A stretch of DNA of 64,000 nucleotides from Lysobacter solisilvae (GTDB lineage Bacteria; Pseudomonadota; Gammaproteobacteria; Xanthomonadales; Xanthomonadaceae). Each line of letters begins with the position of its first letter. Within the stretch, counting starts at the first letter, position 1. The notes below the pieces were generated by a model. That model saw only the letters and a list, made by a program, of their open reading frames with translations, did not search any database and was not told the DNA's origin. The stretch spans positions 2,852,001 through 2,916,000 of the forward strand of contig NZ_CP071518.1 in the NCBI RefSeq assembly GCF_016613535.2. Reading direction: 5' to 3'. Below, piece after piece: positions 17,067 to 25,629 of this stretch. The position numbers were made by a program, and so were the translations under genes.

Positions 17067-17663
17067 TCAGAACAGTTCCACGGATCCCGTGGCCGGCGCA
17101 CGGGCCAGGCGGCCATAGAGCTGGCGCTCGGCCACGACGATCGCGTCGTCGCGTGTCGAGGGCAGGCGCTTGACGAGCGTGCGTCCGGTTTGGGGGAAGA
17201 AGCCGACCTTGCGTGCGTGGATGTCACCCAGGTCCTGGGCGCGCACCGGGATGTTCTCGGCGTGGAGATAATCCAGCACGAAGCGGGCGTTGCGCGTGCC
17301 GATCGGGTCGCTGTGGAATCCGCTCAGCACATTGCCGCCGCCAAAAACCTTGGCCTGCAGCCGGCTGCGCCTCGCGCCGCGCTTGAGCAGGTCGTTGATG
17401 AGCAGTTCCATTGCGTTCGCCCCGTAGCGGGCGCTGGTGGCGTCGCCGTCGTCGCCACCCGGCAGCATGAAGTGGTTCATGCCACCCACTGCCACGCCAG
17501 GGTCATAGAGGCAGGCCGCGACACACGATCCCAGGAGCGTGACCAGGGCGAGCGGCAGGTCCGTGGCGACGTAGTCCGCCGGCAGCAGGCGGATCGCGTA
17601 GGTCTGCAACGCGCTGTCGAAGTAGGTTCCGCTGGTGGGCGCCGCGGCCTCAGCCTGGAGCAT
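17067..17663 (-). CDS. cheD: Chemoreceptor glutamine deamidase CheD
   Basis: A 198-residue CheD. The catalytic Cys lies in LLGSCVA (residue 47) and the His in GGMNHFMLP (residue 64), with the later KVFGGGN and IGTRNARFV segments of the family. CheD deamidates glutamines in chemoreceptors and in some bacteria is also a docking target for CheC/CheY-type proteins; no cheC is seen here. The C-terminus GSVELF is identical to that of the short receptor encoded downstream. It sits between cheR and cheB on the minus strand, with 114 bases separating it from cheR and one base from cheB. Confidence 0.95.
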   Translation of the reverse strand: MLQAEAAAPTSGTYFDSALQTYAIRLLPADYVATDLPLALVTLLGSCVAACLYDPGVAVGGMNHFMLPGGDDGDATSARYGANAMELLINDLLKRGARRSRLQAKVFGGGNVLSGFHSDPIGTRNARFVLDYLHAENIPVRAQDLGDIHARKVGFFPQTGRTLVKRLPSTRDDAIVVAERQLYGRLARAPATGSVELF

Positions 17664-17777
17664 GGGGACGGGGCTCCTTCATGGGATGCAGGCGGATGCC
17701 GATGGATGCGGGTGCCGGAATGACCACGTGCGGGTGGTCTCCGCTGGGCCCGCTCTGGCCGCGGGCGGCTGGGCGGC

Positions 17778-18692
17778 TCATCGTCCACCCCGTGCCGGCG
17801 CGGCGCGGTAGACGGTGCGCCCGCAAGGCGAGACCAGGTCCAGCGCATGGTGGAAGCTCTCGGAGTGACCGGCATACAGGCGGCCATCCGGTGCGAGGTT
17901 CGGCACGATCCTGCGCAGTACCTGGTACTGCGTGGCCTTGTCGAAATAGATCATCACGTTGCGGCAGAAGACGGCCGTGCAGCGTTGCGCCAGACCGTAG
18001 TCGGCATCGAGCAGGTTGAGCGCGCGGAACTCGATGAGCGCGCGCAGCTCCGGCCGCACGCGGCACTGCCCGGCGTTCGGGCCGGTCCCGCGCTGGAAGA
18101 AGCGACGACGCCTCTGCGGATCCAGTCCCGCGATCCGGTCCAGGCCGTAGACGCCCGCAGCCGCGGTCTGAAGCACCTTGGTATCGATGTCGGTGGCCAG
18201 GATGCGCACCGGTGGGGTGGGCGTGTCGAAGGCTTCGCACGCGGTGATCGCCAGTGAGTACGGTTCTTCGCCCGTGGACGCCGCCGCGCACCAGATCAGC
18301 AGCGGCGCCGTTGCGCTGGCGGGACGCCGGGCATGTGCGGCCAGCAGCTGCTCGCGCAGTGCCGTGAAGTGGTAGTCCTCGCGGAAGAACGACGTGAGGT
18401 TGGTGGTGAGCGCATTGACGAAGGCCTGGACCTCCGCGTCCGGGTCGCGTTCGACCAGATCCAGGTACTCGTCGAACCGGTCCAGCGACAAGGCGCGCAG
18501 CCGCCTGACCAGACGGCCGTAGACCATGTCGCGCTTGTGCGGGCTCAGCTGGATCCCGGCGTGCTGCTGGATCATGCGGCACACGCGGCGGAAGTCCCGG
18601 TCCTCGAAGACGAACGCGCGCTCATGCGAGGGATGGCGATCGGCGCCGGCCGCGTAGGCATCGGGGTGGGGGCGGGTGAGTGCCTCGCGCAT
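17778..18692 (-). CDS. cheR: Chemotaxis protein methyltransferase CheR
   Basis: A 304-residue S-adenosylmethionine-dependent methyltransferase that methylates receptor glutamates. The helical N-terminal domain (about residues 25-95) carries the receptor-contact region. The catalytic domain has the SAM motif WCAAASTGEEPYSLA (about 133-147), then ILATDIDTKVL and the CRNVMIYFD motif. The length is slightly above E. coli CheR. Its ATG at 18692 comes one base after the stop of the GGDEF-EAL gene (TGAGATG). One receptor in this window carries a C-terminal HWQEF peptide of the kind CheR binds. Confidence 0.95.
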   Translation of the reverse strand: MREALTRPHPDAYAAGADRHPSHERAFVFEDRDFRRVCRMIQQHAGIQLSPHKRDMVYGRLVRRLRALSLDRFDEYLDLVERDPDAEVQAFVNALTTNLTSFFREDYHFTALREQLLAAHARRPASATAPLLIWCAAASTGEEPYSLAITACEAFDTPTPPVRILATDIDTKVLQTAAAGVYGLDRIAGLDPQRRRRFFQRGTGPNAGQCRVRPELRALIEFRALNLLDADYGLAQRCTAVFCRNVMIYFDKATQYQVLRRIVPNLAPDGRLYAGHSESFHHALDLVSPCGRTVYRAAPARGGR

Positions 18693-18693
18693 C

Positions 18694-20934
18694 TCAGTCG
18701 CTCCCTGCCGGCCGCGACGACTGGCCGTCGAGCCACTGGTTGAAGTCTTCGGCGCTCAGAGCCCGCGAATAGAGGAAGCCCTGCACCTGGTCGCACCCGA
18801 TCTCGCGCAGCAGGCTGGCCTGCGAATCGGTCTCCACGCCTTCGGCGATCACGGTCAGGTCGAAGTTGCGCGCGATCAGGGCGATCGAGCGCACGATGGC
18901 CTCGTCGCCGCGACTCCCGATCACGTTCTGCACGAATGACCGATCGATCTTGACGCGGTCCACCGGCAGGCGCTGCAGCATGGACAGCGACGCATAGCCC
19001 GTGCCGAAATCGTCGAAGGACACGCGGATTCCGCGGGCGCGAAGCCGCGCCAGCAGCTGCTCGGTGACGCCGTCGTTGCGCAGCGCGATGGTCTCGGTGA
19101 GCTCAAGCTCCAGCAGCGCCGGATCCAGGCCAGACAGCGAAAGGGCGCGATCGACCTCTTCGAGCAGGTGGGTGTCGTCGAGCTGGACGGGGAACAGGTT
19201 GACGCCCACGGCCAGGCGGCGTCCCTCGATCACCGGCCAGGCGGCGGCGTCGCGACAGGCCTGCTGCATGATCCAGCGGCCGACTTCCTGTGCCACCACG
19301 CTGTGGGACAAGGCTTCGATGAAGGCGACCGGAAAGAGCAGGCCGCGTTCCGGATGGCGCCAGCGCAGCAACGCCTCGGCGCCGGTCGGGTGGCCGCTGG
19401 CCAGGTCGATCTGGGGCTGGTAGTGCAGTTCGAACTCACCCTGCAGGCAGGCACGGCGCAGCTCGAGGTCCAGTTTTCGGCGATCGATGGCCTCGGTGCG
19501 CATCGCCGGTTCAAACCAGCGGGACTGCTTGCCGCCCGTGCGCTTGGCGCGACGCATGGCCAGGCCGGCACGCGCGAGCACTTCGCCGGCATCCATGCGC
19601 TCGCCGCTCGTGCAATGCGCACCGCTCGGCGTGGCGTCGATGCGTGCCAACCCGATGCTCGCTTCCAGGTGGATGCGGTGGTGGTCGACCTGGCAGGGAC
19701 GGGCCAGATCGCGCAGCAGCAGCTGCATCTGGCTGTCGATCTCATCGGGCGCGCAATGCGGGAAGACCATCGCGAACTCATCGCCGCCGAACCGCGCCAG
19801 CTGGGCTGCCGCGGGCATCCGCGCGAGAAGTCGGCAGGCGACGATCTGCAGCACCGCGTCGCCGATGGCGTGCCCGAGTGCGTCGTTGATGTTGCGGAAG
19901 CTGTCCAGCCCCAGCAGGCCAATGACGAAGGGAGCACCCTCGTCGACCAGGCCATCGAGCATGGCCATCAGCGTGGCGCGGTTGGGTGTGCCGGTCAGCG
20001 GATCCTGTTGCGGGACCCGGGCCTGCTCCAGGCGACGGTCGTCCGTGGTGTCGCGCAGGATCAGGGCCAGGGCATCCTGGTCGCCATGCTCCCAGGCGCA
20101 GCGCACCGCTTCGACGGTATGCAGGCGTCCCGACGGCCTTCGCAGGCGCAGTTCCCGCGAGTCGTCCAGTTCCGTGCGAGCGCCTTCGGGCGCGCACAGC
20201 CAGACAGTCGTGCCGTCGGGGTCGTCCTGCAGGTCGGCGGGGAACAGTGCCTGCAGGGGCGTGCCGGGCTGTGGCGCAGCCCCGAAAAGCTGGCGGGCAG
20301 CGCTGTTGAGGGACACGATGGTTCCCGTCCTGTCCGATACCACCACGGCATTGAACAGTGCGTGGACGCGCTGGCGCGCCAGGCCTTCGTCGCGGTCGAG
20401 CGCGCGGCGCTCGATCAGTCGTGCGCTCACGCGGGCCAAGCGCTGGAGCATGGCCAGTTGTTCCGCATCGACGCTGTCGCGCGGGTGGCGGTCGGCGACA
20501 CTCAGCACCCCCAGCACGCGTCCGTTGCCGCCCATCAGCGCGATGCCGAGGTAGAAGCGCACCCCATGCAGGCAGGTGACGACGGGGTCGTCCCGGAAAC
20601 GGGCGTCCTGGCGGGCGTCAGCGACGAACAGCAACGGATGGGTGGCGTTGATGGCCCGGCAGATGGCGTGCTCACGGGGTACGGAGCTCCTGCCATAGCC
20701 GAACTCGGCGGCCGTGCGGAAATGTTCCGCCTCGGCCACCGCGATCAGCGCGATCGGGCAGTCGAGCAGTTGGGCCGCCATCTTCACCAGGTCGGCGAAC
20801 TCACAGGCCGGATCGTTCGGGCCATGGGAGCCGGACGCGGACGAACCCGGCCGGCCGTTTCCCGTGGCCACGGTATCGTCGAGGGCATCGGTGGCGGGCG
20901 AGGGGAGTTGCTGCAGGGCCACGTAGTCATCCAT
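18694..20934 (-). CDS. GAF-PAS-GGDEF-EAL cyclic-di-GMP protein
   Basis: A 746-residue cytoplasmic hybrid. A GAF domain (about residues 35-185), a PAS domain (about 200-310), a GGDEF domain with intact RFGGDEF (near 383) and an EAL domain with intact EALLRW (near 517), ELTET, DDFGTGY, KIDRSF and EGVE follow in order. Both catalytic sites look complete, so it could make or break c-di-GMP, with GAF and PAS sensing a signal. The inhibitory RxxD site normally just before GGDEF is missing (AAAQ region instead). The start ATG 20934 begins MDDYVALQQ; the ribosome site is weak. The cheR gene follows directly, which links it to chemotaxis control. Confidence 0.9.
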   Translation of the reverse strand: MDDYVALQQLPSPATDALDDTVATGNGRPGSSASGSHGPNDPACEFADLVKMAAQLLDCPIALIAVAEAEHFRTAAEFGYGRSSVPREHAICRAINATHPLLFVADARQDARFRDDPVVTCLHGVRFYLGIALMGGNGRVLGVLSVADRHPRDSVDAEQLAMLQRLARVSARLIERRALDRDEGLARQRVHALFNAVVVSDRTGTIVSLNSAARQLFGAAPQPGTPLQALFPADLQDDPDGTTVWLCAPEGARTELDDSRELRLRRPSGRLHTVEAVRCAWEHGDQDALALILRDTTDDRRLEQARVPQQDPLTGTPNRATLMAMLDGLVDEGAPFVIGLLGLDSFRNINDALGHAIGDAVLQIVACRLLARMPAAAQLARFGGDEFAMVFPHCAPDEIDSQMQLLLRDLARPCQVDHHRIHLEASIGLARIDATPSGAHCTSGERMDAGEVLARAGLAMRRAKRTGGKQSRWFEPAMRTEAIDRRKLDLELRRACLQGEFELHYQPQIDLASGHPTGAEALLRWRHPERGLLFPVAFIEALSHSVVAQEVGRWIMQQACRDAAAWPVIEGRRLAVGVNLFPVQLDDTHLLEEVDRALSLSGLDPALLELELTETIALRNDGVTEQLLARLRARGIRVSFDDFGTGYASLSMLQRLPVDRVKIDRSFVQNVIGSRGDEAIVRSIALIARNFDLTVIAEGVETDSQASLLREIGCDQVQGFLYSRALSAEDFNQWLDGQSSRPAGSD

Positions 20935-20988
20935 TCGGCGGGCGGGAACTCCGATCGCATGCACGCGAAGCGATGCGTTCGATCCTGC

Positions 20989-21017
20989 GGTCGCCTGCGC
21001 GCTCGGCGCAGGCGACC
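20989..21017 (-). terminator. Strong hairpin after the large chemoreceptor gene
   Basis: A 12-bp GC-rich stem (GGTCGCCTGCGC and its complement) with a five-base loop lies 45 bases beyond the receptor stop and before the GGDEF-EAL gene. No T-run follows on either strand. It may reduce read-through between the two genes. Confidence 0.55.
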
Positions 21018-21061
21018 GGTGTCGTGCGGGCGCCCGCGGCGTCAGGCCGCAGGCGCCGGGG

Positions 21062-23731
21062 TCAGAACTCCTGCCAGTGCGGGTCGCTTCCGTTGGCGGC
21101 CACCAGTGGTGCGCTGCGCAGCGTGCGCTTGGCACGCGTGGCCGGCTTGCGCGATGCCGAAGGGATCTCGACGACGCTGCCGGCCTGTGCACCGCGCGCC
21201 GCCGGACGGGCGGCCTCGTGGCTATCGTCCAGGCGGAACACGGCCACGTTCTGCACCAGCTGCTCGGACTGCTGTTCCAGGCTGCGCGCGGCGGCGGAGG
21301 CCTCCTCGACCAGGGCGGCGTTCTGCTGCGTGCCTTCGTCCATCTGATTGATGGCCTGGTTGATCTGCTCGATGCCCGCCGTCTGCTCCTGCGAGGCGGC
21401 CGAGATGTCGGCGATGATGTCCGTGACCCGCTTCACGCTGGTGACGATCTCGCCCATCGTGCGGCCCGCCTGGTCGACCAGCACGTTGCCCTGTTCGACC
21501 TTCTCGACCGAATCGGTGATGAGCTGCTTGATTTCCTTGGCGGCGCCGGCCGAGCGCTGGGCCAGCGAGCGCACTTCGGCCGCGACCACCGCGAAGCCGC
21601 GGCCCTGTTCGCCGGCCCGCGCCGCTTCCACCGCGGCATTGAGGGCCAGGATGTTGGTCTGGAAGGCGATGCCGTCGATGACGCCGATGATGTCGACCAC
21701 CTTGCGCGAGGATTCGTGGATGGCGGTCATGGTCTGCACGACGCGGCCGACCACTTCGCCACCCTGCGAGGCCACGTCGACGGCGCCGATGGCCAGCTGG
21801 TTGGCCTGGCGGGCGTTGTCGGCGTTCTGGCGGACGGTGGAGGTCAGTTCCTCCATCGAGCTGGCGGTTTCCTCCAGCGAGGCGGCCTGCTGCTCCGTGC
21901 GCTGCGACAGGTCGTTGTTGCCCGACGCGATCTCGCCGGCGGCGGTGCTGATCGCATCGCTGCCCAGTCGGATCTGGCCCACGACCTGCGCCAGCTGGCG
22001 CACGGTGCCGTTGGCATTGTTGGCCAGGGCGCCCAGCTGACCCGGCAGGTCGGCATCGGCTTCCCGGGTGAGGTCGCCCTCGGCCACGGCGGCCAGCAGC
22101 GCACCCACATCGGTCAGGCCGCGATCGGCGCTGGCCATCACGCTGTTGAGGCCCTGGATCATCTCGCGGTACACGAACTGGAAGCGATCGGCGTCGCCGC
22201 GATGGGTGAAGTCGCCGGCGACGGCCGCGTCGACCAGGGTCTTGACTTCGGTGTTGACCTGCTCCATGCCGTGCTTGACCGCATCGACGGCTTCGGTGAT
22301 GCGGGCCTTCTGGCCAGGGTAGCGCTCGATGTCGGTGGACAGGTCGCCGCGTGCGTACTCGCTCACGACTTCGATGACGCGCATCTTGACCGCGATGTGC
22401 GAGGCCACCAGGTTGTTGATCTCGTCGGCCATGACGCCGAAGGAACCTGGGAAGGCGACGACGTCCAGACGCTCGTCGATCTCGCCGCGCTGATGGGCGT
22501 CGAACAGTTCGCTCTGCGCAGCGGCGAAGCCGCGCAGGGTGGTCGTCGCGCGCTCCAGGCTACGGGCGATCTCACGCAGCTCGTCCTGCGTGTCGACCCG
22601 GATGGCGTCGGGGAACTGGCCGCGGCCGAGCTGGGCGGCGCTCTCCTCGATGCGATGCAGCGCCGAGCGCGTGCCACGGGTGAAACCCAGGAACAGGTAG
22701 GCCGACAGCAGCAGGGCCAGGCTGACGCCCAACGCGGTCAGCGAGGAGCGACGCTGCAGGCGGCCGATCTCCGCCGACGTCGCCTGGCCCAGCGACTGGT
22801 TGGCGGCCGACAGCGCCGCGGCCAGCGCCAGGCGCGTGGCCTCCGTGCGGGCCGACATCACGTTCACCGCCAGCGAGGGCGTGTCCGCGTCCAGCACGTG
22901 CTTCTGGATCAGCTCGTTCTGCTTGTTGACGGCGTCGAGCGCCTTGCGCAGGGGCTGGCCCATGGTCTGCGCCAGTGAGGGACGTGCCTCTTCGGCGCGT
23001 TTGAGTTCGGCTTCCAGCCGGCTGCGAACGAACTGCTGCATGTTCTTGGAAACCGACAGGCCGGTGCGGTCATCGACCCAGATCGCGCCTTCGCCCAGCA
23101 CCCGCACGCCGACCAAGCCCTGCTGCGCGGCGGACCCGCCGAGCATCGGCACCCACTCCGCGGCGGCGCGTCCCATGTAGAACACGCTCGGGTCGGTGGC
23201 CAGGTCAAGGCGGGCATGGCTGTAGACCAGGCTCATCAACTGGTTGACCTGCGCGATGGCCGCCTCGTGCGCCGCGACTGCGGCCGCGGCGTCCTTGTGT
23301 TCGCCAGAAGCCTTGGCCCAGGCACTGGTGGCGGCCGCCAGCGGCGCCTGCATCGGCGCATCCGGGAGCACTTCGCGGTGCCAGCGGCCGGTGGCCTCGA
23401 GCGCGGCCTGGGCGGCAGACGCGGAGCGGCTGAGCGCGTCGGCGGCGACCTTGTCCTTGGCGGCGGTACGCACGACGAGCGACTCGTGCTCCTGCATCGC
23501 GAGCATCGCGCGGTGCAGATGACCCAGGCCGCCGGTGGCGGAGCGCTGGAGCTGCGCTGTTGACACCTCCGCGTTGCCGCGGACGACCACCATCGCGGTG
23601 AGCACGGCGCAGGTCAGCGTGAAGCTGGCACCGATCAGCAATGCCTTGTGTCCGAATCGCAGTCGCGCCATGAGCGCGATCGACGGCGCGAGCAGGCGAT
23701 CCAGCAGGGACGGGGTGGAACGAACGGACAT
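21062..23731 (-). CDS. Large methyl-accepting chemotaxis protein with CheR-docking tail
   Basis: An 889-residue receptor. Transmembrane helix 1 (about residues 25-50) precedes a large helical periplasmic domain (about 50-330), then helix 2 and more than one HAMP-like repeat (the [13 protein letters not shown] and [14 protein letters not shown] segments). The signalling domain has the tip [20 protein letters not shown] form and SVEKVEQG methylation-type helices. The final residues, PHWQEF, fit the xWxxF pentapeptide that tethers CheR/CheB. A sigma-28 promoter lies upstream at 23781-23807, so it is co-regulated with flagellin. The ATG at 23731 is chosen at the first basic-hydrophobic N-terminus; a longer frame to 23878 would run across the promoter. 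Confidence 0.93.
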   Translation of the reverse strand: MSVRSTPSLLDRLLAPSIALMARLRFGHKALLIGASFTLTCAVLTAMVVVRGNAEVSTAQLQRSATGGLGHLHRAMLAMQEHESLVVRTAAKDKVAADALSRSASAAQAALEATGRWHREVLPDAPMQAPLAAATSAWAKASGEHKDAAAAVAAHEAAIAQVNQLMSLVYSHARLDLATDPSVFYMGRAAAEWVPMLGGSAAQQGLVGVRVLGEGAIWVDDRTGLSVSKNMQQFVRSRLEAELKRAEEARPSLAQTMGQPLRKALDAVNKQNELIQKHVLDADTPSLAVNVMSARTEATRLALAAALSAANQSLGQATSAEIGRLQRRSSLTALGVSLALLLSAYLFLGFTRGTRSALHRIEESAAQLGRGQFPDAIRVDTQDELREIARSLERATTTLRGFAAAQSELFDAHQRGEIDERLDVVAFPGSFGVMADEINNLVASHIAVKMRVIEVVSEYARGDLSTDIERYPGQKARITEAVDAVKHGMEQVNTEVKTLVDAAVAGDFTHRGDADRFQFVYREMIQGLNSVMASADRGLTDVGALLAAVAEGDLTREADADLPGQLGALANNANGTVRQLAQVVGQIRLGSDAISTAAGEIASGNNDLSQRTEQQAASLEETASSMEELTSTVRQNADNARQANQLAIGAVDVASQGGEVVGRVVQTMTAIHESSRKVVDIIGVIDGIAFQTNILALNAAVEAARAGEQGRGFAVVAAEVRSLAQRSAGAAKEIKQLITDSVEKVEQGNVLVDQAGRTMGEIVTSVKRVTDIIADISAASQEQTAGIEQINQAINQMDEGTQQNAALVEEASAAARSLEQQSEQLVQNVAVFRLDDSHEAARPAARGAQAGSVVEIPSASRKPATRAKRTLRSAPLVAANGSDPHWQEF

Positions 23732-23780
23732 GATGGCGGCCTCGATGACGTGACGGACCCGCTGCGGGTCGACACTTCCG

Positions 23781-23807
23781 GCATCGGCGCGCCGGGACGA
23801 AACTTTA
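23781..23807 (-). promoter_or_regulatory. Sigma-28 (FliA) promoter for the large chemoreceptor
   Basis: On the minus strand TAAAGTTT (23807-23800) and GCCGATGC (23788-23781) are separated by 11 bases. The FliA consensus is TAAAGTTT, 11 bases, GCCGATAA, so 14 of 16 positions match. It lies about 50 bases before the receptor start. fliA is encoded in this window. Confidence 0.85.
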
Positions 23808-23954
23808 GTGCGGCGGCGAGCCCGGGCATGCGGGACGCTCTGGCTGTGCCGGGCATCGACCGGTGTTGTGCCGGACATGGCGGGGCAGCGCGACCTTTCT
23901 CAAGTTCGCGGAGTACCGGCCGATGTTGCGGGCTCAATCCACACGGAGTTGGTC

Positions 23955-24278
23955 ATGTTCCATCCCCTGCGTACCTCATTCCGCCTCGCCGCCGCCGCGG
24001 CCCTGGCGCTGGCCTTCGTCATGCCGGCGCACGCCGAGCTCAAGCCCATCAAGCGCGTCGAACCGGTGTACCCGGCCGATGCCGCCCGCGCCGGCACGAC
24101 CGGTTTCGTCGAAGTCGAGTTCACCGTCGACGCCGCTGGCAAGGTCGCCAGCGTGTCGGTGGTCAATGCCAAGCCTTCGCGTACCTTCGAGGCGTCCGCC
24201 GTCAAGGCGGTCAAGCAGTGGCAGTTCCCCAGCGGCGCCGATGGCCGCGGCAAGATCCGCCTGGACTTCGCGCTGTAA
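23955..24278 (+). CDS. Periplasmic TonB C-terminal-domain protein, copy 1
   Basis: A 107-residue protein consisting of a cleavable signal peptide (to about residue 27, ending PAHA) and one TonB C-terminal domain: KPIKRVEPVYPADAAR, GFVEVEFTVDAAGKV and AVKAVKQWQF. Full TonB proteins have a transmembrane anchor and a proline-rich spanner and transmit energy to outer-membrane receptors; here both are missing, so it cannot act as a normal energy transducer. GGAG lies eight bases before the ATG. It is divergent from the chemoreceptor, is followed by a terminator, and is nearly repeated in the next gene. Confidence 0.8.
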   Translation: MFHPLRTSFRLAAAAALALAFVMPAHAELKPIKRVEPVYPADAARAGTTGFVEVEFTVDAAGKVASVSVVNAKPSRTFEASAVKAVKQWQFPSGADGRGKIRLDFAL

Positions 24279-24305
24279 AGCCGTCGCTCCCGCGGTCCCG
24301 GACAG

Positions 24306-24332
24306 GCGCGCCAATGGCGCGCTTCGTCTTTT
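24306..24332 (+). terminator. Rho-independent terminator after TonB copy 1
   Basis: A seven-bp stem (GCGCGCC/GGCGCGC) with an AAT loop is followed by TTCGTCTTTT, 28 bases after the stop codon. Stem plus T-rich tail fits an intrinsic terminator, so the second copy probably has its own promoter. Confidence 0.75.
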
Positions 24333-24428
24333 CCGGGCATGACGAATTCAGCAATTGCGACGACGGCCCTCAAGAATCCGCCGCGTGCGCCGATGCCGGG
24401 GGAGTAGTCCCCGTCCCTCGAGAACGCC

Positions 24429-24737
24429 GTGCGTACTACCGTCATCCTTGCCGCCGCCATGCTGATGGCCCTGGCCACGCCCGCCCTGGCGGCGGACCTC
24501 AAGCCGATCAAGCGCGTCGAACCCACTTATCCGCCCGATGCCGCCCGTTCGGGCAAGACGGGTTTCGTCGAAGTCGAATTCACCGTCGATGCCACGGGCA
24601 AGGTCGCTTCGGTCTCGGTGGTGGACGCCAAGCCCGCCCGTACCTTTGAAGCCGCCGCCGTCAAGGCGGTGAAGCAGTGGCAGTTCGCTGCCGGCGCGGA
24701 CGGGCGCGGCAAAGTGCGGCTGAACTTCTCGCTCTGA
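24429..24737 (+). CDS. Periplasmic TonB C-terminal-domain protein, copy 2
   Basis: A 102-residue protein, about four-fifths identical to copy 1 over the mature domain (KPIKRVEPTYPPDAAR, GFVEVEFTVDATGKV, AVKAVKQWQF). The signal peptide differs (ends in TPALAA near residue 22). It starts with GTG at 24429, which gives a proper signal peptide; no ATG in frame is closer. Like copy 1 it lacks a membrane anchor and proline-rich region. The two copies look like a tandem duplication with diverged leaders. Function is unknown; it could bind TonB-dependent receptors or act as a decoy, but this is speculation. Confidence 0.8.
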   Translation: MRTTVILAAAMLMALATPALAADLKPIKRVEPTYPPDAARSGKTGFVEVEFTVDATGKVASVSVVDAKPARTFEAAAVKAVKQWQFAAGADGRGKVRLNFSL

Positions 24738-24748
24738 AGGTTCGCGAC

Positions 24749-24803
24749 CCGCGGAATCCAGCTGCGCCGTCCCCGTTTTTTCCGCGGCGGACGGCGCAAG
24801 CTG
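24749..24803 (+). other. Two interleaved alternative hairpins after TonB copy 2
   Basis: Stem 1 pairs CCGCGGAA (24749-24756) with TTCCGCGG (24780-24787). Stem 2 pairs GCGCCGTCC (24764-24772) with GGACGGCGC (24789-24797) and can be extended to 24803 with one bulged base. The halves alternate along the RNA, so the two stems compete. A run of six T lies between them. The 349-base gap 24738-25086 holds this structure and the repeats described next, but no gene. Confidence 0.5.
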
Positions 24804-24904
24804 TGGAGCGTTGTCCGTGACGCAGTGGCGGATCGCCGCCCCGCGGGCGACGGCCAGGCGACATTCACTGCTGCGCATTGCCGCGACCTTCGCCCTATTC
24901 GAAC

Positions 24905-25074
24905 CTTCCCCCGCCAAGCGGTGGAGGGCGCTGATCGTGGGGTGCCCGGCATCCCCGCGAGCTCCGCCCCCATCCCAACCTTCCCCCGCGAGCGGGGGAA
25001 GGCGCTGATCGTGGGCTGCCCGGCATCCCCGCGAGCTTCGTCCCCATCCCGGCTTACCCCCGCGAGCGGGGGAA
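24905..25074. repeat. Three copies of an intergenic repeat of about 75 bp
   Basis: Three units start near 24905, 24980 and 25053. Each carries a palindrome of the form TTCCCCCGC..GCGGGGGAA (copy 1 degenerate, copies 2 and 3 nearly perfect) followed by GGCGCTGATCGTGGG-like and GGCATCCCCGCGAGC-like segments. The layout resembles REP-type or short palindromic intergenic elements known in Xanthomonadaceae. It lies between tonB copy 2 and the end of cheW. Confidence 0.7.
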
Positions 25075-25086
25075 GGGGCTGACCTG

Positions 25087-25599
25087 TCAGTGCGCCGGTG
25101 CGTCGGCCACCAGGCCCATCTCGGTACTGACCATCAGTCGCTCGATGTCGAGCAGGATGAGCATGCGCTCGTCCATCGTGCCGATGCCGGTCAGGAACTG
25201 GCGGTCGATCGTCGCGGCTATCTCGGGAACGGCGCGGATCTGCTCGCCGGTCAGGCGCACGACGTCGGAGACCGCGTCGACCACCATGCCGACCACCCTG
25301 TCGGCGACACTGAGGACGATCATCACCGTCATCGCGGTGTAGTCGGCGCGCTCAAGGCGAAGTTTCACGCGCATGTCGATCACCGGCACGATGGTGCCGC
25401 GCAGGTTGATCACACCCTTGATGTAATCGGGCGCATCCGGCAAACGGGTGACCGCGTCGTAGCCGCGGATTTCCTTGACCTTGAGGATGTCCACGCCATA
25501 TTCCTCCTCGCCCAAGGCGAAGGTGAGGAACTCGTGGCCGCGGTCTTCGATGCGCGCCTCGGCGTAGCTGTGGCGGACGGTGGCGGTGGCGTGCGACAT
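25087..25599 (-). CDS. cheW: CheW coupling protein
   Basis: A 170-residue CheW that links receptors to CheA at the polar array. The fold begins after a 20-residue extension with EFLTFALGEEEYGVDILKVKEI and includes GVINLRGTIVPVIDMR, the conserved receptor and kinase contact surface, then VGMVVDAVSDV. It is the last gene of the long motility block, 30 bases after cheA. A second CheW-like protein (the ParP homologue) is encoded three kilobases upstream. Confidence 0.95.
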   Translation of the reverse strand: MSHATATVRHSYAEARIEDRGHEFLTFALGEEEYGVDILKVKEIRGYDAVTRLPDAPDYIKGVINLRGTIVPVIDMRVKLRLERADYTAMTVMIVLSVADRVVGMVVDAVSDVVRLTGEQIRAVPEIAATIDRQFLTGIGTMDERMLILLDIERLMVSTEMGLVADAPAH

Positions 25600-25629
25600 G
25601 GGGCAGGTCTCGTGGTGTTCGGGGGTGCG

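Noticed and set aside
24749..24797. H-type pseudoknot
   Set aside because: Topology fits, but the loop crossing stem 1 would be a single base, so alternative hairpins are more likely.
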